Shown: positions 16,148 to 25,783 of the stretch, one piece after another
Numbering within the stretch: position 1 is the stretch's first letter
Layout: each line of letters starts with the position of its first letter
NCBI RefSeq assembly: GCF_000421465.1
Contig: NZ_ATXB01000001.1
Span: forward strand, 1-64,000
Length of the DNA stretch: 64,000 bases
Origin: Methylohalobius crimeensis 10Ki
Lineage (GTDB): Bacteria; Pseudomonadota; Gammaproteobacteria; Methylococcales; Methylothermaceae
Direction of reading: 5' to 3'
Translations under genes and position numbers: made by a program
Notes under the pieces: model-generated
Database searches by the model: none
What the model saw: only the letters and a program-made list of their open reading frames with translations
What the model was told of the DNA's origin: nothing

Positions 16148-17154
16148 GATTTTTGATTCAATAGCTGCAAGATGGTGTTTAAATCTAGTGGAAAATAGAG
16201 TGAATATTGATAGGCGCAGAAGCCGGCCAATAACAATAGTCCGCCCAGCCGACCGATGCGGCCGGGGTTGCGCCAGCCCAATCCCAATAGGAACAAGGCG
16301 ACGGTAAACCCCAGCATCCAGGGAAAATCCCTTTCCACGACTTCTTTTTCCAACCAGTGAGGGTGAACCAGGGTGGGAATGGAATAAACCGCCAGGATAT
16401 TGAACATATTGGAACCGACGATGTTGCCGATCGCCAAATCGTCTTCCTTTCTCAGAATGCTGGCGAGGGAAGCGGCCAACTCCGGCAGACTGGTGCCCAA
16501 GGCGACGATGGTCAGGCCGATAATCAGGTCGGAGACGCCGAAATGATGGGCCAGTTCCACCGCCGCCCACACCACCGTCCTCGAACCGAGCAGTAGTCCC
16601 GCCAAGCCGAAGAAGATCCAGAACCAGGACTTGGGCAATGAGGTGATCGGCGGCAACTCGCTTTCCACTTCCTCCGCCAAAGGGTCGTCGGCTGAGGTTT
16701 GGCGCCCTTGCCAAACCAGCCAGAGCAGAAACATGATCAGTCCCGCCAGCAAAACCGAACCGTCCACATAGTCCAGGCGAAGATCCAGGCTCAATCCGTA
16801 GGCCAGCAGGCAGGTAGTCAGAAGCAGCGGGATTTCCCGCCGCAGCGCCCGCGAATGGACGGTCACCGGGACGAGCAAGGCGGAAACACCCATGATCAAG
16901 CCGATGTTGGCGATGTTGGAACCGAGGGCGTTTCCCACCGCCAAGCCCGTATTGCCGTGCCAGGCGGCGATGGAAGATACCAGCATTTCCGGGGCCGAGG
17001 TGCCGAAACCCACGATCGCCAGCCCCACCACCAGGGCGGATATGCCCAAGTGACGGGCGATGCTGGCCGCCCCCAGGACGAAACGATCGGCGCCGAAGAC
17101 TAAAACCGCAAAACCGCCCACCAGGGCGGTCGCATCGATCCATAACCCAATCAT
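16144..17154 (-). CDS. Calcium/sodium:cation exchanger (YrbG-like CaCA family)
   Basis: A 336-residue inner-membrane exchanger with two homologous halves, each holding an alpha repeat: [17 protein letters not shown] near residue 45 and [17 protein letters not shown] in the second half, followed by the [14 protein letters not shown] and [13 protein letters not shown] motifs. About ten membrane helices. I prefer the ATG at 17154, which fits the family N-terminus; a GTG at 17184 would overlap the upstream gene by 16 bases and neither has a good ribosome-binding site. It is the first gene of the kds-lpt operon, as yrbG is in E. coli. Confidence 0.88.
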   Translation of the reverse strand: MIGLWIDATALVGGFAVLVFGADRFVLGAASIARHLGISALVVGLAIVGFGTSAPEMLVSSIAAWHGNTGLAVGNALGSNIANIGLIMGVSALLVPVTVHSRALRREIPLLLTTCLLAYGLSLDLRLDYVDGSVLLAGLIMFLLWLVWQGRQTSADDPLAEEVESELPPITSLPKSWFWIFFGLAGLLLGSRTVVWAAVELAHHFGVSDLIIGLTIVALGTSLPELAASLASILRKEDDLAIGNIVGSNMFNILAVYSIPTLVHPHWLEKEVVERDFPWMLGFTVALFLLGLGWRNPGRIGRLGGLLLLAGFCAYQYSLYFPLDLNTILQLLNQKS

Positions 17155-17168
17155 ATTAATCCAAAAAT

Positions 17169-17525
17169 CTAAGAATGCCCCCACCAGCTGAGGAGGGTGA
17201 AGTTAAGCCAGCACTTCATTTTGCGATACCAACGCCGAAAAGGTGGATGGCGGCTGCGGAATCGTTCGAATTCGGCCTTGAAAAACGCATTGCTCAACTG
17301 CCCCGGTGTCGGTTCGAAGCCGTAGGTTTCCCGCCAATACCGCGCGGCTTCCTTCTGCAGCCGGTAATACAATAGATCGTAGGGCGTATTCCCGTCGTAA
17401 CTGAGGCCGCTACGGTCTAATCGAACCCCACCGCGGTGCAAACGATGTTGAAACCAGAGGCGCAATTCATCCAGCGATCCGGGTTCCACCAAGGAGTTTC
17501 GCATCAGAATGCAGGCCGGGAGCAT
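17169..17525 (-). CDS. Hypothetical protein upstream of the kds-lpt operon
   Basis: A 118-residue basic, aromatic-rich protein that I do not recognise (DGNTPYDLLYYRLQKEAARYWRETYGFEPTPGQLSNAFF). No signal peptide or clear membrane segment. Its end lies within 15 bp of the exchanger start on the same strand, so it may be the first gene of that operon. A second Met (residue 8, 17504) is an alternative start. Confidence 0.5.
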   Translation of the reverse strand: MLPACILMRNSLVEPGSLDELRLWFQHRLHRGGVRLDRSGLSYDGNTPYDLLYYRLQKEAARYWRETYGFEPTPGQLSNAFFKAEFERFRSRHPPFRRWYRKMKCWLNFTLLSWWGHS

Positions 17526-17629
17526 GTCAGAAGCCTGTCATTATACATGTTTTCCTTATTCCTCCTCGGTTGTGTTTTCCCGCGCACCGATTAAGATGGG
17601 CCCATCGAAAATAAGTTCAGGGCGAAGCG

Positions 17630-19675
17630 ATGACCAATCCCTTACTCGAAACCCAAGAATTTCCCCGGTTCTCCGAAATCCAGCCGGAGCACGTGGAACC
17701 GGCCGTTACCCGGATCCTGGCGGAAAACCGCGAACGGGTGGCGCGTCTGCTGAGGGAGGATCGGCAATATACCTGGGAGAATTTGATTCGGCCGCTGGAG
17801 GATATGGACGACCGCTTGGACAAGGCCTGGTCGCCGGTGCGGCATATGAACTCGGTGGTTAATACCGAGCCTTTGCGCCAGGCATACAACGCCTGCCTGC
17901 CCAAGCTGAGCGAATACGCCACCGACCTGGGCCAAAACCAAGCCTTGTTCGAGGCTCACCGGGCCATCCTCGAAGGCGATGAATTCAAGCGTTTCGATGC
18001 CGCTCAGCAGAAGATTCTCCGCGATGCCCTGCGCGATTTCCAGTTGGCCGGGGTGGCCTTGCCGGCGGATAAAAAGGCCCGCTTCAAGGAGATCGAGCAA
18101 CGCTTGTCCAAGCTCTCCAGCCAATTCGAGGAAAACGTGCTCGATGCCACCCATGCGTGGACCAAACATATCACCGAGGAATCCCGGCTGGCCGGTCTGC
18201 CCGACACCGCCAAGGCGCTGGCCCGCCAGGCGGCGGCTTCCCGGGATCTGGACGGTTGGCTGCTGACCCTGGAGTTTCCGTCCTACGTCGCGGTGATGAC
18301 CTACGCCGAGGACCGGTCTTTGCGACGGGAAGTGTACGAGGCTTTCGTGACCCGGGCTTCCGATCAAGGTCCCAACGCTTGCCGCTGGGATAATTCCAAG
18401 GTTATGGAGGAGATTCTGAGCCTTCGCCACGAGAAGGCGCAACTGCTGGGCTATGCCAACTTCGCCGAATTGTCCCTCGCCACCAAGATGGCCGACACCC
18501 CCAAGCAGGTGCTGGCATTCCTGCTGGAGCTGGCGGAACGCTCCAAGCCGGTGGCGCAGCGGGATTTGGACGAGCTGCGCCGATTCGCCCGCGACCGCCA
18601 CGAGGTCGAGGCGCTGGAAGCCTGGGACCTGATGTTCTATTCGGAAAAACTGCGTCAGCATAAATTCCAGCTCTCCCAGGAAGAGGTCAAGCAATACTTT
18701 CCGGCGACAAAGGTGGTGCCGGGGCTGTTCCGGGTGGTGGAAAAGCTGTACGGTTTCCAAATCCGGGAACTGGAAGGCGTGGATGCCTGGCACCCGGAGG
18801 TGCGCTGCTACGAGATCCGCGACCGGCAAAACGAGGTGCGGGGGCGCTTTTATTTGGATCTTTACGCCCGGCCCAAAAAACGCGGCGGAGCGTGGATGGA
18901 CGAGTGTATCGCCCGGCGTCGCTTGGAGGGCCAGGTCCAAGTGCCCATGGCCTTCCTCACCTGCAATTTCTCCCCGCCGTCGGGCGACGATCCGGCGCTC
19001 TTGACCCATGACGAAGTGCTCACTTTGTTTCACGAATTCGGCCACGGTCTCCATCACATGCTGACCCGGGTGGATTATTCCGGGGCTTCGGGCATTCGCG
19101 GCGTGGAATGGGACGCGGTGGAGCTCCCCAGCCAGTTCATGGAAAACTTCTGTTGGCAAAAGGAAACCTTGGGTTTGATTTCCGGTCATTACCGCAGCGG
19201 CGAACCCCTGCCCGACGAGCTGTTCGACAAAATGCTCGCGGCCAAGCATTTCCAGTCGGGGATGATGATGGTCCGGCAGCTGGAGTTTTCTTTGTTCGAT
19301 TTCCGCATCCACCTGGAATACGATCCGGATCAAGGCGGGCGGATCTACCCGATTCTGGACGAGGTCCGCGAGCAAGTGGCGGTGTTCAAGCCGCCCCGCT
19401 TCAATTGCTTCGCCCACGGCTTTTCCCATATCTTCGGCGGTGGTTATGCGGCGGGTTACTACAGCTACAAATGGGCCGAGGTCCTTTCGTCCGACGCTTT
19501 CTCCCGCTTCGAGGAGGAGGGGCTTTTCGATCCGGCGATCGGACGCGCGTTTCTCGAACACATCTTGGAGCGGGGAGGCAGCCGCCCGGCTCTGGAGTCT
19601 TTCGTCGCTTTCCGCGGCCGCGAGCCGAAAATCGACGCCCTCCTGCGCCACAGCGGAATCGTGACAGAAACATGA
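17630..19675 (+). CDS. prlC: Oligopeptidase A
   Basis: A 681-residue M3-family zinc metallopeptidase of the cytoplasm that degrades peptides, including cleaved signal peptides. The catalytic motif HEFGHGLHH lies in LTHDEVLTLFHEFGHGLHHML, with downstream GIRGVEWDAVELPSQFMENFCW and a C-terminal FAHGFSHIFGGGYAAGYYSY motif. The length is almost the same as the E. coli enzyme. It stands alone between a divergent promoter region of about 100 bp and the repeat at 19717. Confidence 0.95.
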   Translation: MTNPLLETQEFPRFSEIQPEHVEPAVTRILAENRERVARLLREDRQYTWENLIRPLEDMDDRLDKAWSPVRHMNSVVNTEPLRQAYNACLPKLSEYATDLGQNQALFEAHRAILEGDEFKRFDAAQQKILRDALRDFQLAGVALPADKKARFKEIEQRLSKLSSQFEENVLDATHAWTKHITEESRLAGLPDTAKALARQAAASRDLDGWLLTLEFPSYVAVMTYAEDRSLRREVYEAFVTRASDQGPNACRWDNSKVMEEILSLRHEKAQLLGYANFAELSLATKMADTPKQVLAFLLELAERSKPVAQRDLDELRRFARDRHEVEALEAWDLMFYSEKLRQHKFQLSQEEVKQYFPATKVVPGLFRVVEKLYGFQIRELEGVDAWHPEVRCYEIRDRQNEVRGRFYLDLYARPKKRGGAWMDECIARRRLEGQVQVPMAFLTCNFSPPSGDDPALLTHDEVLTLFHEFGHGLHHMLTRVDYSGASGIRGVEWDAVELPSQFMENFCWQKETLGLISGHYRSGEPLPDELFDKMLAAKHFQSGMMMVRQLEFSLFDFRIHLEYDPDQGGRIYPILDEVREQVAVFKPPRFNCFAHGFSHIFGGGYAAGYYSYKWAEVLSSDAFSRFEEEGLFDPAIGRAFLEHILERGGSRPALESFVAFRGREPKIDALLRHSGIVTET

Positions 19676-19716
19676 ACCAGGCTGTGTTGACATGGATAAA
19701 TTCCGCTAGAAATCAA

Positions 19717-19816
19717 GAGCCGGCGAGAACACTCCGGGACACGCTGTGAATACCTCCCTGTACGCTCGAATCGCAGCGTCCTGCTGCGAACGGTCCCGGA
19801 GCGTTCTCACCGGCTC
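19717..19816. repeat. 100-bp palindromic repeat, copy A
   Basis: The ends are inverted repeats of about 24 bases (left arm GAGCCGGCGAGAACACTCC; right arm ends ACCGGCTC) with a smaller inner hairpin TCGCAG/CTGCGA. A second copy lies at 21867-21967. Paired changes in the arms keep the stem in both copies, so the structure itself seems to be conserved. It sits between prlC and the adaptor gene. Confidence 0.85.
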
Positions 19817-19900
19817 CCGCTGAATGTCGACAGATCCAGAGAACGACAAAATGGATTCAACGTTCGTCGAACATTTGTCGTTGCATCGTTACGAGATTCC

Positions 19901-21151
19901 GTGAGCAATTCGCTGCATGGACAGGATAGGCAAGGGGTGGAAAACAGCGACCTCGAAAAGCTGAAAATCGACCGCAGCGCCCAAAGGACGGCCGGCCGAT
20001 TTCGGCGGCGCATCCCGTGGCGCTTTGTTTTCTTCGCCTTGGCGGTCTTGCTCGGCGTCGCTGCGGCGATGCGATGGTTCTCCCGAGGGATCGAAGTGGA
20101 CACCGCCACGGTCAAACGCGTCTATCCGTCTCAAGCCTATACCCTGCTCAGCGCCACCGGCTACGTGGTGCCCCAGACCAAGGCGGACGTGGCATCCAAG
20201 GCGACGGGACGGCTCGAAAGACTCGACGTGCAGGAAGGCAGTCACGTCAAACAAGGCCAAGTAATCGCGGAGCTGGAAGACGAGGACGTGGTCGCCGGCA
20301 GGAAACAGGCCGCCGCGAATATCCGTCTTGCCGAGGCGGAAGCGAGGGAAGCGCGGGCGGAGTTGGTCGAGTCGGATTTGCGTCTGCGCCGGGCCAAAGC
20401 CTTGATCGAGAAAAACTTCATTTCCCAGCAGGCGCTGGATGCCGAGATCGCCCGCAACGATCGGGCCCGGGCCGCCCTGAACAGCGCGCGCGCCCGAATC
20501 GCCGCGGCCCGGGCCGAATTTGAAGCGGCCCGGGTCGCCGAGGAGTATACTCGCATCCGGGCGCCTTTCGACGGCATTATTTTGACCAAAAATGCCGATA
20601 TCGGCGATGTGGTCGCCCCCTTCTCTTCGTCGATCGACTCCAAAGCGGCGGTCGTGACCATGGCGGATATGGATACCCTGGAAGTGGAAGCGGATGTATC
20701 GGAATCCAATCTCCTCAAGGTCGAGGTCGGTCAGCCGTGCGAAATCGAACTCGATGCCCTGCCCGATCGCAAGCTCCGGGGTCGGGTCAACCGGATCGTG
20801 CCGACGATCGACCGAAGCAAGGCCACGGTTCTGGTCAAGGTGAGCTTCGTCGACAAAGACGAGCGCCTTCTGCCCGATATGAGCGCCAAGGTGGCGTTTC
20901 TATCCAAGCCGTTGTCCGCCGAGGAGCGCAAGCCCCGAAAAGCCGTTCCGTCCGCGGCGATCGTCAAAAATCCCGGCCCCTCGGTATTTGTGGTGGAACA
21001 AGCGCGGGTCAAGCGGGTTCCGGTGGAGACCGGTACAGTGTTCGAAGAGCTCATCGAAATCCGGCGAGGTCTCGAATCGGGCGACGAAGTGGTGGTCGAT
21101 CCACCCCCGAACCTCAAGGACGGCGCCCGAATACGCGAGCGGTCGGATTGA
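19901..21151 (+). CDS. Membrane fusion protein of an ABC exporter (MacA/DevB-like)
   Basis: A 416-residue periplasmic adaptor with one N-terminal membrane helix (about residues 41-59, FVFFALAVLLGVAAAM), a lipoyl-like half motif (GYVVPQTKADVASKATGRLERLDVQEGSHVKQGQVIAELED), an alpha-helical hairpin, a second lipoyl half (YTRIRAPFDGIILTKNADIGDVV) and a beta-barrel domain. The start is GTG at 19901 without a strong ribosome-binding site; no better codon is visible. Its stop overlaps the ATPase start by one base (TGATG). The substrate cannot be told from the sequence. Confidence 0.85.
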   Translation: MSNSLHGQDRQGVENSDLEKLKIDRSAQRTAGRFRRRIPWRFVFFALAVLLGVAAAMRWFSRGIEVDTATVKRVYPSQAYTLLSATGYVVPQTKADVASKATGRLERLDVQEGSHVKQGQVIAELEDEDVVAGRKQAAANIRLAEAEAREARAELVESDLRLRRAKALIEKNFISQQALDAEIARNDRARAALNSARARIAAARAEFEAARVAEEYTRIRAPFDGIILTKNADIGDVVAPFSSSIDSKAAVVTMADMDTLEVEADVSESNLLKVEVGQPCEIELDALPDRKLRGRVNRIVPTIDRSKATVLVKVSFVDKDERLLPDMSAKVAFLSKPLSAEERKPRKAVPSAAIVKNPGPSVFVVEQARVKRVPVETGTVFEELIEIRRGLESGDEVVVDPPPNLKDGARIRERSD

Positions 21152-21843
21152 TGCCCCCCATTGTGGAGATTAAAAAATTGAGCAAGCACTACCGGCGCGG
21201 CAATCAGATCGTGCCGGTACTGGAAAACATCGATCTCTCCGTTGCCGAAGGCGAGTTTATCGCCCTCATGGGTCCTTCGGGATCGGGCAAGAGCACCCTG
21301 CTCAATTTGATCGCCGGCCTCGATTCCCCCAGCGGCGGTTTTCTCCAAGTGGCCGGCACCGATATCGCCCGCTTGACCGAATCGGAACTGGCCCACTGGC
21401 GCGCCGCCCATGTGGGAATCGTTTTCCAGTTCTACAACCTCATGCCGGTTCTGACCGCCTTCGAGAACGTCGAGTTGCCGCTGCTGTTGACCGGTCTGTC
21501 CCGGCGCGAGCGCCGCGAGCACGTGGAATTGGTGCTCAAGCTGGTGGGGCTTGAGGATCGCATGGATCACATCCCGGCCCAATTGTCCGGCGGGCAGCAG
21601 CAGCGCGTGGCCATCGCCCGCGCCGTGGTGACCGATCCGGCCATTATCGTCGCCGACGAACCCACCGGCGATCTCGACCGGGTCGCGGCCGAAGACATCA
21701 TGGCCTTGCTCGCCCAGCTCAACGCCATGGTGGGGAAAACCGTCATCATGGTCACCCACGATCAGCGCGCGGCGGAAAAAGCGCACATCGTGCGGCATCT
21801 GGACAAGGGGGTTTTGAATGATAAGGCGGGTCTAAACGCCTAG
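21151..21843 (+). CDS. ABC transporter ATP-binding protein (MacB/LolD-like)
   Basis: A 230-residue ATPase with Walker [10 protein letters not shown], signature [14 protein letters not shown], Walker [13 protein letters not shown] and switch MVTHDQ. It groups with the MacB/LolD/DevA class, whose permeases are FtsX-type. It is coupled to the adaptor upstream and separated from its permeases by copy B of the palindromic repeat. Confidence 0.9.
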   Translation: MPPIVEIKKLSKHYRRGNQIVPVLENIDLSVAEGEFIALMGPSGSGKSTLLNLIAGLDSPSGGFLQVAGTDIARLTESELAHWRAAHVGIVFQFYNLMPVLTAFENVELPLLLTGLSRRERREHVELVLKLVGLEDRMDHIPAQLSGGQQQRVAIARAVVTDPAIIVADEPTGDLDRVAAEDIMALLAQLNAMVGKTVIMVTHDQRAAEKAHIVRHLDKGVLNDKAGLNA

Positions 21844-21866
21844 AAACCGTTGATATTCTCGGAAGG

Positions 21867-21967
21867 GAGCCGGAGAGAGTGCTCCGAGACACGCTGTAAA
21901 TACCTCCGTGTACGCTCGAATCGCAGCATCCATGCTGCGAACGATCCCGGAGCACTCTCTCCGGCTC
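21867..21967. repeat. 100-bp palindromic repeat, copy B
   Basis: Nearly the same as copy A, in the same orientation, including the central ACGCTGT..ATACCTCC..TGTACGCTCGAATCGCAGC segment. In the stem, copy A reads GAGAAC/GTTCTC where copy B reads GAGAGTG/CACTCTC, so pairing is kept. It interrupts the exporter operon between ATPase and permease, where it may act as a processing or attenuation hairpin. Confidence 0.85.
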
Positions 21968-22029
21968 CTAAAAAGCGTTGGGAATGACTTATCCACATGC
22001 CCATGGTTGAGGGAAAACGACGCGGGACA

Positions 22030-23190
22030 ATGGGATTATTCATCAAGCTCGTTATCAAAAATACCTTGCGTCACGGTCTGCGCACCGCGTTGACCCTGGC
22101 CGGGATTCTCATCGCGGTCATGGCCTTTGTTCTGCTTCGCACCGTGGTGGACGCCTGGTATGCGGGCGCCAATGCCACCTCGGCCAAACGCCTGGTGACG
22201 CGCAACGCCATTTCGCTCGTGTTTCCCCTGCCCTTGAGTTATTTAAATAGAATTCGCCAGGTCGACGGCGTGGTGGCGGTGACCTATGCGAACTGGTTCG
22301 GCGGGATTTACATCGACGAAAAGAATTTTTTCCCCCAGTTCGCCATCGACGAATCCAAATATTTCGATATTTACCCCGAATACCTCCTCGATGAAACGGA
22401 GCGGTCGGCTTTTTTGCACGACCGCATGGGGGCCATCGCGGGGCGTAAGTTGGCGCGACAATACGATTGGGAAGTGGGGGATGTGATCCCCATCCGAGGC
22501 ACCATCTATCCGGGAACCTGGAGCTTCGTGCTGCGTGGCATCTATCGGGGCGTTGATAAAACCACCGACGAGACCCAGTTTTTCTTCCACTGGGATAATC
22601 TCAACGAAACCCTCAAGCAGCGCGGTGCGCCGGGGATCGACAAAGTCGGCATCTATATCGTCGAGATTGAGGAGGCCGACCGGGCCGCCGAAATTTCCGC
22701 CGCCATCGACCGCCAATTTGAGAATTCCCTCGCCGAGACCCTCACGGAAACGGAAAAAGCGTTCCAGCTCGGGTTCGTGGCCATGTCCGAGGCGATTCTG
22801 ACCGCCATCGAGGTGGTGTCCCTGCTCGTGATCGGCATCATGCTCGCGGTGATGGCCAACACCATGGCCATGACCGCACGCGAACGAAAGCGCGAATACG
22901 CCGTACTCAAGGCGCTGGGATTCGGCCCTTGGTTCATCGCCGCCCTCATCGGCTGCGAATCGCTAATCATCTCCTCGCTCGGTGGGGTTGCCGGCATCGC
23001 CGCATCCTATCCCTTGGCCGAGGCGTTCGCGCTGCAGATGGGGACCTTGTTTCCGGTGTTCGAGATCTCTTCAATGACTGTGCTGACGGCGCTGGCCACC
23101 GCAATCGGGGTCGGAATCGGGGCCGCCGTGTTTCCGGTCTGGCGCGCGGTCAAGGCGCCCGTCGGTCAGGGACTCGGCGCGGTCGGCTGA
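22030..23190 (+). CDS. FtsX-type ABC transporter permease, first
   Basis: A 386-residue permease with an N-terminal membrane helix (LTLAGILIAVMAFVLLRTVVDAW), a large periplasmic MacB-PCD-like domain (about residues 45-245) and three C-terminal helices with the FtsX pattern (MANTMAMTARERKREYAVLKALGF). I take the ATG at 22030, where MGLFIKLVIKNTLRH fits related permeases; an ATG at 21997 would add 11 residues. Its stop overlaps the second permease by one base. Confidence 0.85.
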   Translation: MGLFIKLVIKNTLRHGLRTALTLAGILIAVMAFVLLRTVVDAWYAGANATSAKRLVTRNAISLVFPLPLSYLNRIRQVDGVVAVTYANWFGGIYIDEKNFFPQFAIDESKYFDIYPEYLLDETERSAFLHDRMGAIAGRKLARQYDWEVGDVIPIRGTIYPGTWSFVLRGIYRGVDKTTDETQFFFHWDNLNETLKQRGAPGIDKVGIYIVEIEEADRAAEISAAIDRQFENSLAETLTETEKAFQLGFVAMSEAILTAIEVVSLLVIGIMLAVMANTMAMTARERKREYAVLKALGFGPWFIAALIGCESLIISSLGGVAGIAASYPLAEAFALQMGTLFPVFEISSMTVLTALATAIGVGIGAAVFPVWRAVKAPVGQGLGAVG

Positions 23191-24362
23191 TGAAGACGAA
23201 CATTCCCTATCTCTATTCGGTGAAAAGCTTTTGGGCCAGAAAAGCGACCAACGGTCTGACCGCCGCGGGCATGGCGCTGGTGGTCTACGTTTTCGCCACG
23301 GTGTTGATGCTGACCGAAGGGCTCGAACGAACCCTGGTAGCGACGGGGAGCCCAAACAATGTGATGGTCACCCGGCGGGGCGCCGAAACCGAAATTCAAA
23401 GCGCCGTCACTCGGGAGCAGGCGAATATCATCGCCAGCTATTCCGAGATCGCCCGCGGGCTCGACGGCGAAGCGCTCGTTTCCAAGGAATCGGTGGTCCT
23501 CATCGCCTTGCCCAAACGCGACACCGGCAAACCGTCCAACGTGACGATCCGAGGATTGTCACCCACCGGATTCCGGTTGCGGCCCAGGGTCACCCTCGCT
23601 GAAGGGCGCTGGTTTCGCCCCGGTACCTCGGAAATCGTCACCGGCAATAAAATCGCTGGAGGTTTCAGGGGGGCGAGGTTGGGCGAACGTATTCGCTTCG
23701 GTCTGCGCGATTGGACTGTGGTTGGTGTCTTCGATGCGGGTAACACCGGCTTCGGCTCGGAAATCTGGGGCGATGCCCAGCAGCTCATGCAGGCCTTCCG
23801 GCGGACGGACTATTCTTCTCTCATCTTCAAGCTCGCCGATCCGTCCCGCTTCGAAGCGGTGAGGGAGCGGATCGACGCCGATCGGCGACTGCCGCTGGAA
23901 GTCGAGCGGGAAAGCGTCTTTTATGCCGAGCAATCGGAAATGATGGCGAATTTTCTCAACATCCTGGGACTGACCCTGAGCTTCATCTTTTCCATCGGCG
24001 CCGTGGTGGGCGCCGTCATCACCATGCACGCATCGGTGGCAAGCCGAACCCGGGAGATCGGAACGCTGCGGGCGTTGGGATTTTCCCGCGTCAGCATCCT
24101 CGCCGCCTTCCTGCTCGAATCGCTGCTCATCGGGACGGTGGGGGGCGTCGTCGGCATCGTTTGCGCTTCCATCATGCAGTTTTTGACGCTCTCCACCATG
24201 AACTGGCAGACCTTCGCCGAAATCGCCTTTTCCTTCACCCTGACCCGTCCCATCATCGTCAAAGCCCTGGGGTTCGCCCTTGGCATGGGGCTTGTCGGCG
24301 GTTTCCTGCCTTCGCTCCGGGCCGCGCGAATGGACATCGTCGATGCGCTCAGGGCGGAGTGA
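23190..24362 (+). CDS. FtsX-type ABC transporter permease, second
   Basis: A 390-residue permease with the same layout: N-terminal helix (GLTAAGMALVVYVFATVLMLTEG), periplasmic domain (about residues 50-265) and C-terminal FtsX helices (VASRTREIGTLRALGFSRVSIL). With the first permease it probably forms a heterodimer, giving a complete adaptor/ATPase/permease-pair exporter. A TolC-type partner is not adjacent. Confidence 0.86.
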   Translation: MKTNIPYLYSVKSFWARKATNGLTAAGMALVVYVFATVLMLTEGLERTLVATGSPNNVMVTRRGAETEIQSAVTREQANIIASYSEIARGLDGEALVSKESVVLIALPKRDTGKPSNVTIRGLSPTGFRLRPRVTLAEGRWFRPGTSEIVTGNKIAGGFRGARLGERIRFGLRDWTVVGVFDAGNTGFGSEIWGDAQQLMQAFRRTDYSSLIFKLADPSRFEAVRERIDADRRLPLEVERESVFYAEQSEMMANFLNILGLTLSFIFSIGAVVGAVITMHASVASRTREIGTLRALGFSRVSILAAFLLESLLIGTVGGVVGIVCASIMQFLTLSTMNWQTFAEIAFSFTLTRPIIVKALGFALGMGLVGGFLPSLRAARMDIVDALRAE

Positions 24363-24412
24363 ATCCACTTTATAGCGGCAGCCACCATGGAGAAGATGGT
24401 TAGATTGCCCAT

Positions 24413-25168
24413 CTAACTCGAACAGCTCTTCATTTCGTTGGTAAAACCCGATGAGCAAAAACACGAAGGGCGGCGGAAATGATGCTGCGTATAGGCGTTT
24501 GTCATTTCTTGGATAAGCACTCCCGGATCTTGCGAGTAGACCAGGCGCGCCCCGCTATCCTTTTTGAAACTGGCGACGATCTCGGGGATTTGTTCGGTGA
24601 TGCCGCCGGTTCCTTCCAGAATTCCGATGAGCTTGCCCTCGTCATAGGCGATGGCGAATTCGCCCAGGGTTCCGGAGCGTCCTCCCAGGATCACGACCAT
24701 GTCGCTGGAACGGATATTGGTGACTTCCCTTCCCATCAGGCCGCTGCCGGTATAGATGATGACGTCGTAGACATCCGCCGGAGATCGGTATTTCAACAGA
24801 TGCTCGTCCAGGCTGAGGGCGGGAGAGATGCCGATTGATGCTCCTCCCTGCTGATAAGCTCCACGGGCGCATTGGTAGGGCAGGCCCGGACAGGCGCCGG
24901 TGATTAATGCCAGTTGTGCTTGAGCAATGTATTGTCCCAAAGAGAAAGCCTTGGCTCCGACGGCTTCCGGAATTTGCTCCGCAGCCGATCCCATGACACC
25001 GACCGTCAGGCGCATGGCCGATACATCGGGGGCGTGCTTTTCCGGTTCCTGTAAAAAGCGTTCCTGGCACCCGGGAGAACAGAAGTAGTACAGCCTGCCC
25101 CGGTAAATCTCCGTGGCCTGCGCCTCCCGGGGGAAAATCTGCATCCGACAAACGGGATCCAAAACCAT
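24413..25168 (-). CDS. YHS domain fused to LOG-family Rossmann protein
   Basis: About 251 residues. Residues 1-45 are a YHS domain (DPVCRMQI..YRGRLYYFCSPGCQERFL; the Cys residues could bind metal). Residues 54-230 are a LOG/SLOG-type fold: VGVMGSAAE, ITGACPGLPYQCARGAYQQGG, the GRSGTLGEF variant of the PGGxGT motif, and GILEGTGG. LOG proteins include nucleotide phosphoribohydrolases and nucleotide-sensing SLOG proteins. The ATG at 25168 has GGAGGT six bases upstream, better than the GTG two codons before it. It heads away from the phosphorylase genes. Function unknown; metal-linked nucleotide handling is a guess from the fusion. Confidence 0.75.
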   Translation of the reverse strand: MVLDPVCRMQIFPREAQATEIYRGRLYYFCSPGCQERFLQEPEKHAPDVSAMRLTVGVMGSAAEQIPEAVGAKAFSLGQYIAQAQLALITGACPGLPYQCARGAYQQGGASIGISPALSLDEHLLKYRSPADVYDVIIYTGSGLMGREVTNIRSSDMVVILGGRSGTLGEFAIAYDEGKLIGILEGTGGITEQIPEIVASFKKDSGARLVYSQDPGVLIQEMTNAYTQHHFRRPSCFCSSGFTNEMKSCSS

Positions 25169-25183
25169 CTTCACACCTCCGGA

Positions 25184-25777
25184 TTAAGCCTTTTCGGTTT
25201 CAGCAACACTCTCGTCGCCGTCCTCCTCACTCCCGGAAAAAACCTCGCAGAATCCCTGGGGCGGAACATCCAGGGCGGCGTTGAACTTGCTGGAAAGATT
25301 CTGGAAGGTGATCAGACCCGTCAGTTCGACGACGGCGTCTTCGTCAAACCAGGTCCTGAGCCTCTCCACCATCCGGTCATTCACCCCGAAGTCGGGGTAA
25401 GTCATCGCCTCGGTATATTCCAGGACTGCCTTTTCCCGCTCGTCGAACGAATCGCTCTCCCGCCAGTCGGCCACCGCCCGCACCTTCTCCTCGGAGCCGG
25501 TGCGTCGGGCGAGGAGCCAGGAATTGATATCGATGCAAAATCGGCAGTGATTGATCTGGGAAACCCGGACCGTCACCAGGCAGCGCAGGACGGAATCGAT
25601 CGGCGAGCGCCTGCGGTCGAGAACGCCATAGAGCAAAGCAACCGCGGCGAACAGCTTGGGCACCCGCCCCCATAACAGGCCGGGCACGAGCACCTGGCCG
25701 TATTTGCGCTTCTGGTTCCAAAAGAACGGCCGCAGCCACCAGGGATAGCGGTTCAGGGATTTGGGCTGGATACGCAT
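25184..25777 (-). CDS. Carboxymuconolactone decarboxylase/AhpD-like family protein
   Basis: A 197-residue protein with the AhpD-like helical core: RCLVTVRVSQINHCRFCIDINSWLLARR contains the C-x2-C redox pair, and FDEREKAVLEYTEAMT the next conserved helix. AhpD-type proteins reduce peroxiredoxin partners or act as alkylhydroperoxidases. It begins 6 bp after the phosphorylase stop on the same strand, so the two are probably co-transcribed. The substrate is unknown. Confidence 0.8.
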   Translation of the reverse strand: MRIQPKSLNRYPWWLRPFFWNQKRKYGQVLVPGLLWGRVPKLFAAVALLYGVLDRRRSPIDSVLRCLVTVRVSQINHCRFCIDINSWLLARRTGSEEKVRAVADWRESDSFDEREKAVLEYTEAMTYPDFGVNDRMVERLRTWFDEDAVVELTGLITFQNLSSKFNAALDVPPQGFCEVFSGSEEDGDESVAETEKA

Positions 25778-25783
25778 GGGGCA

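Noticed and set aside
17642-19693. Very long open frame antisense to prlC
   Set aside because: High GC coding genes often leave an open antisense frame; the forward frame has the HEFGH motif and full family similarity.
20737-21150. N-terminal extension of the exporter ATPase
   Set aside because: It lies wholly inside the adaptor gene in another frame; the ATG at 21151 overlaps the adaptor stop and begins the usual ATPase domain.
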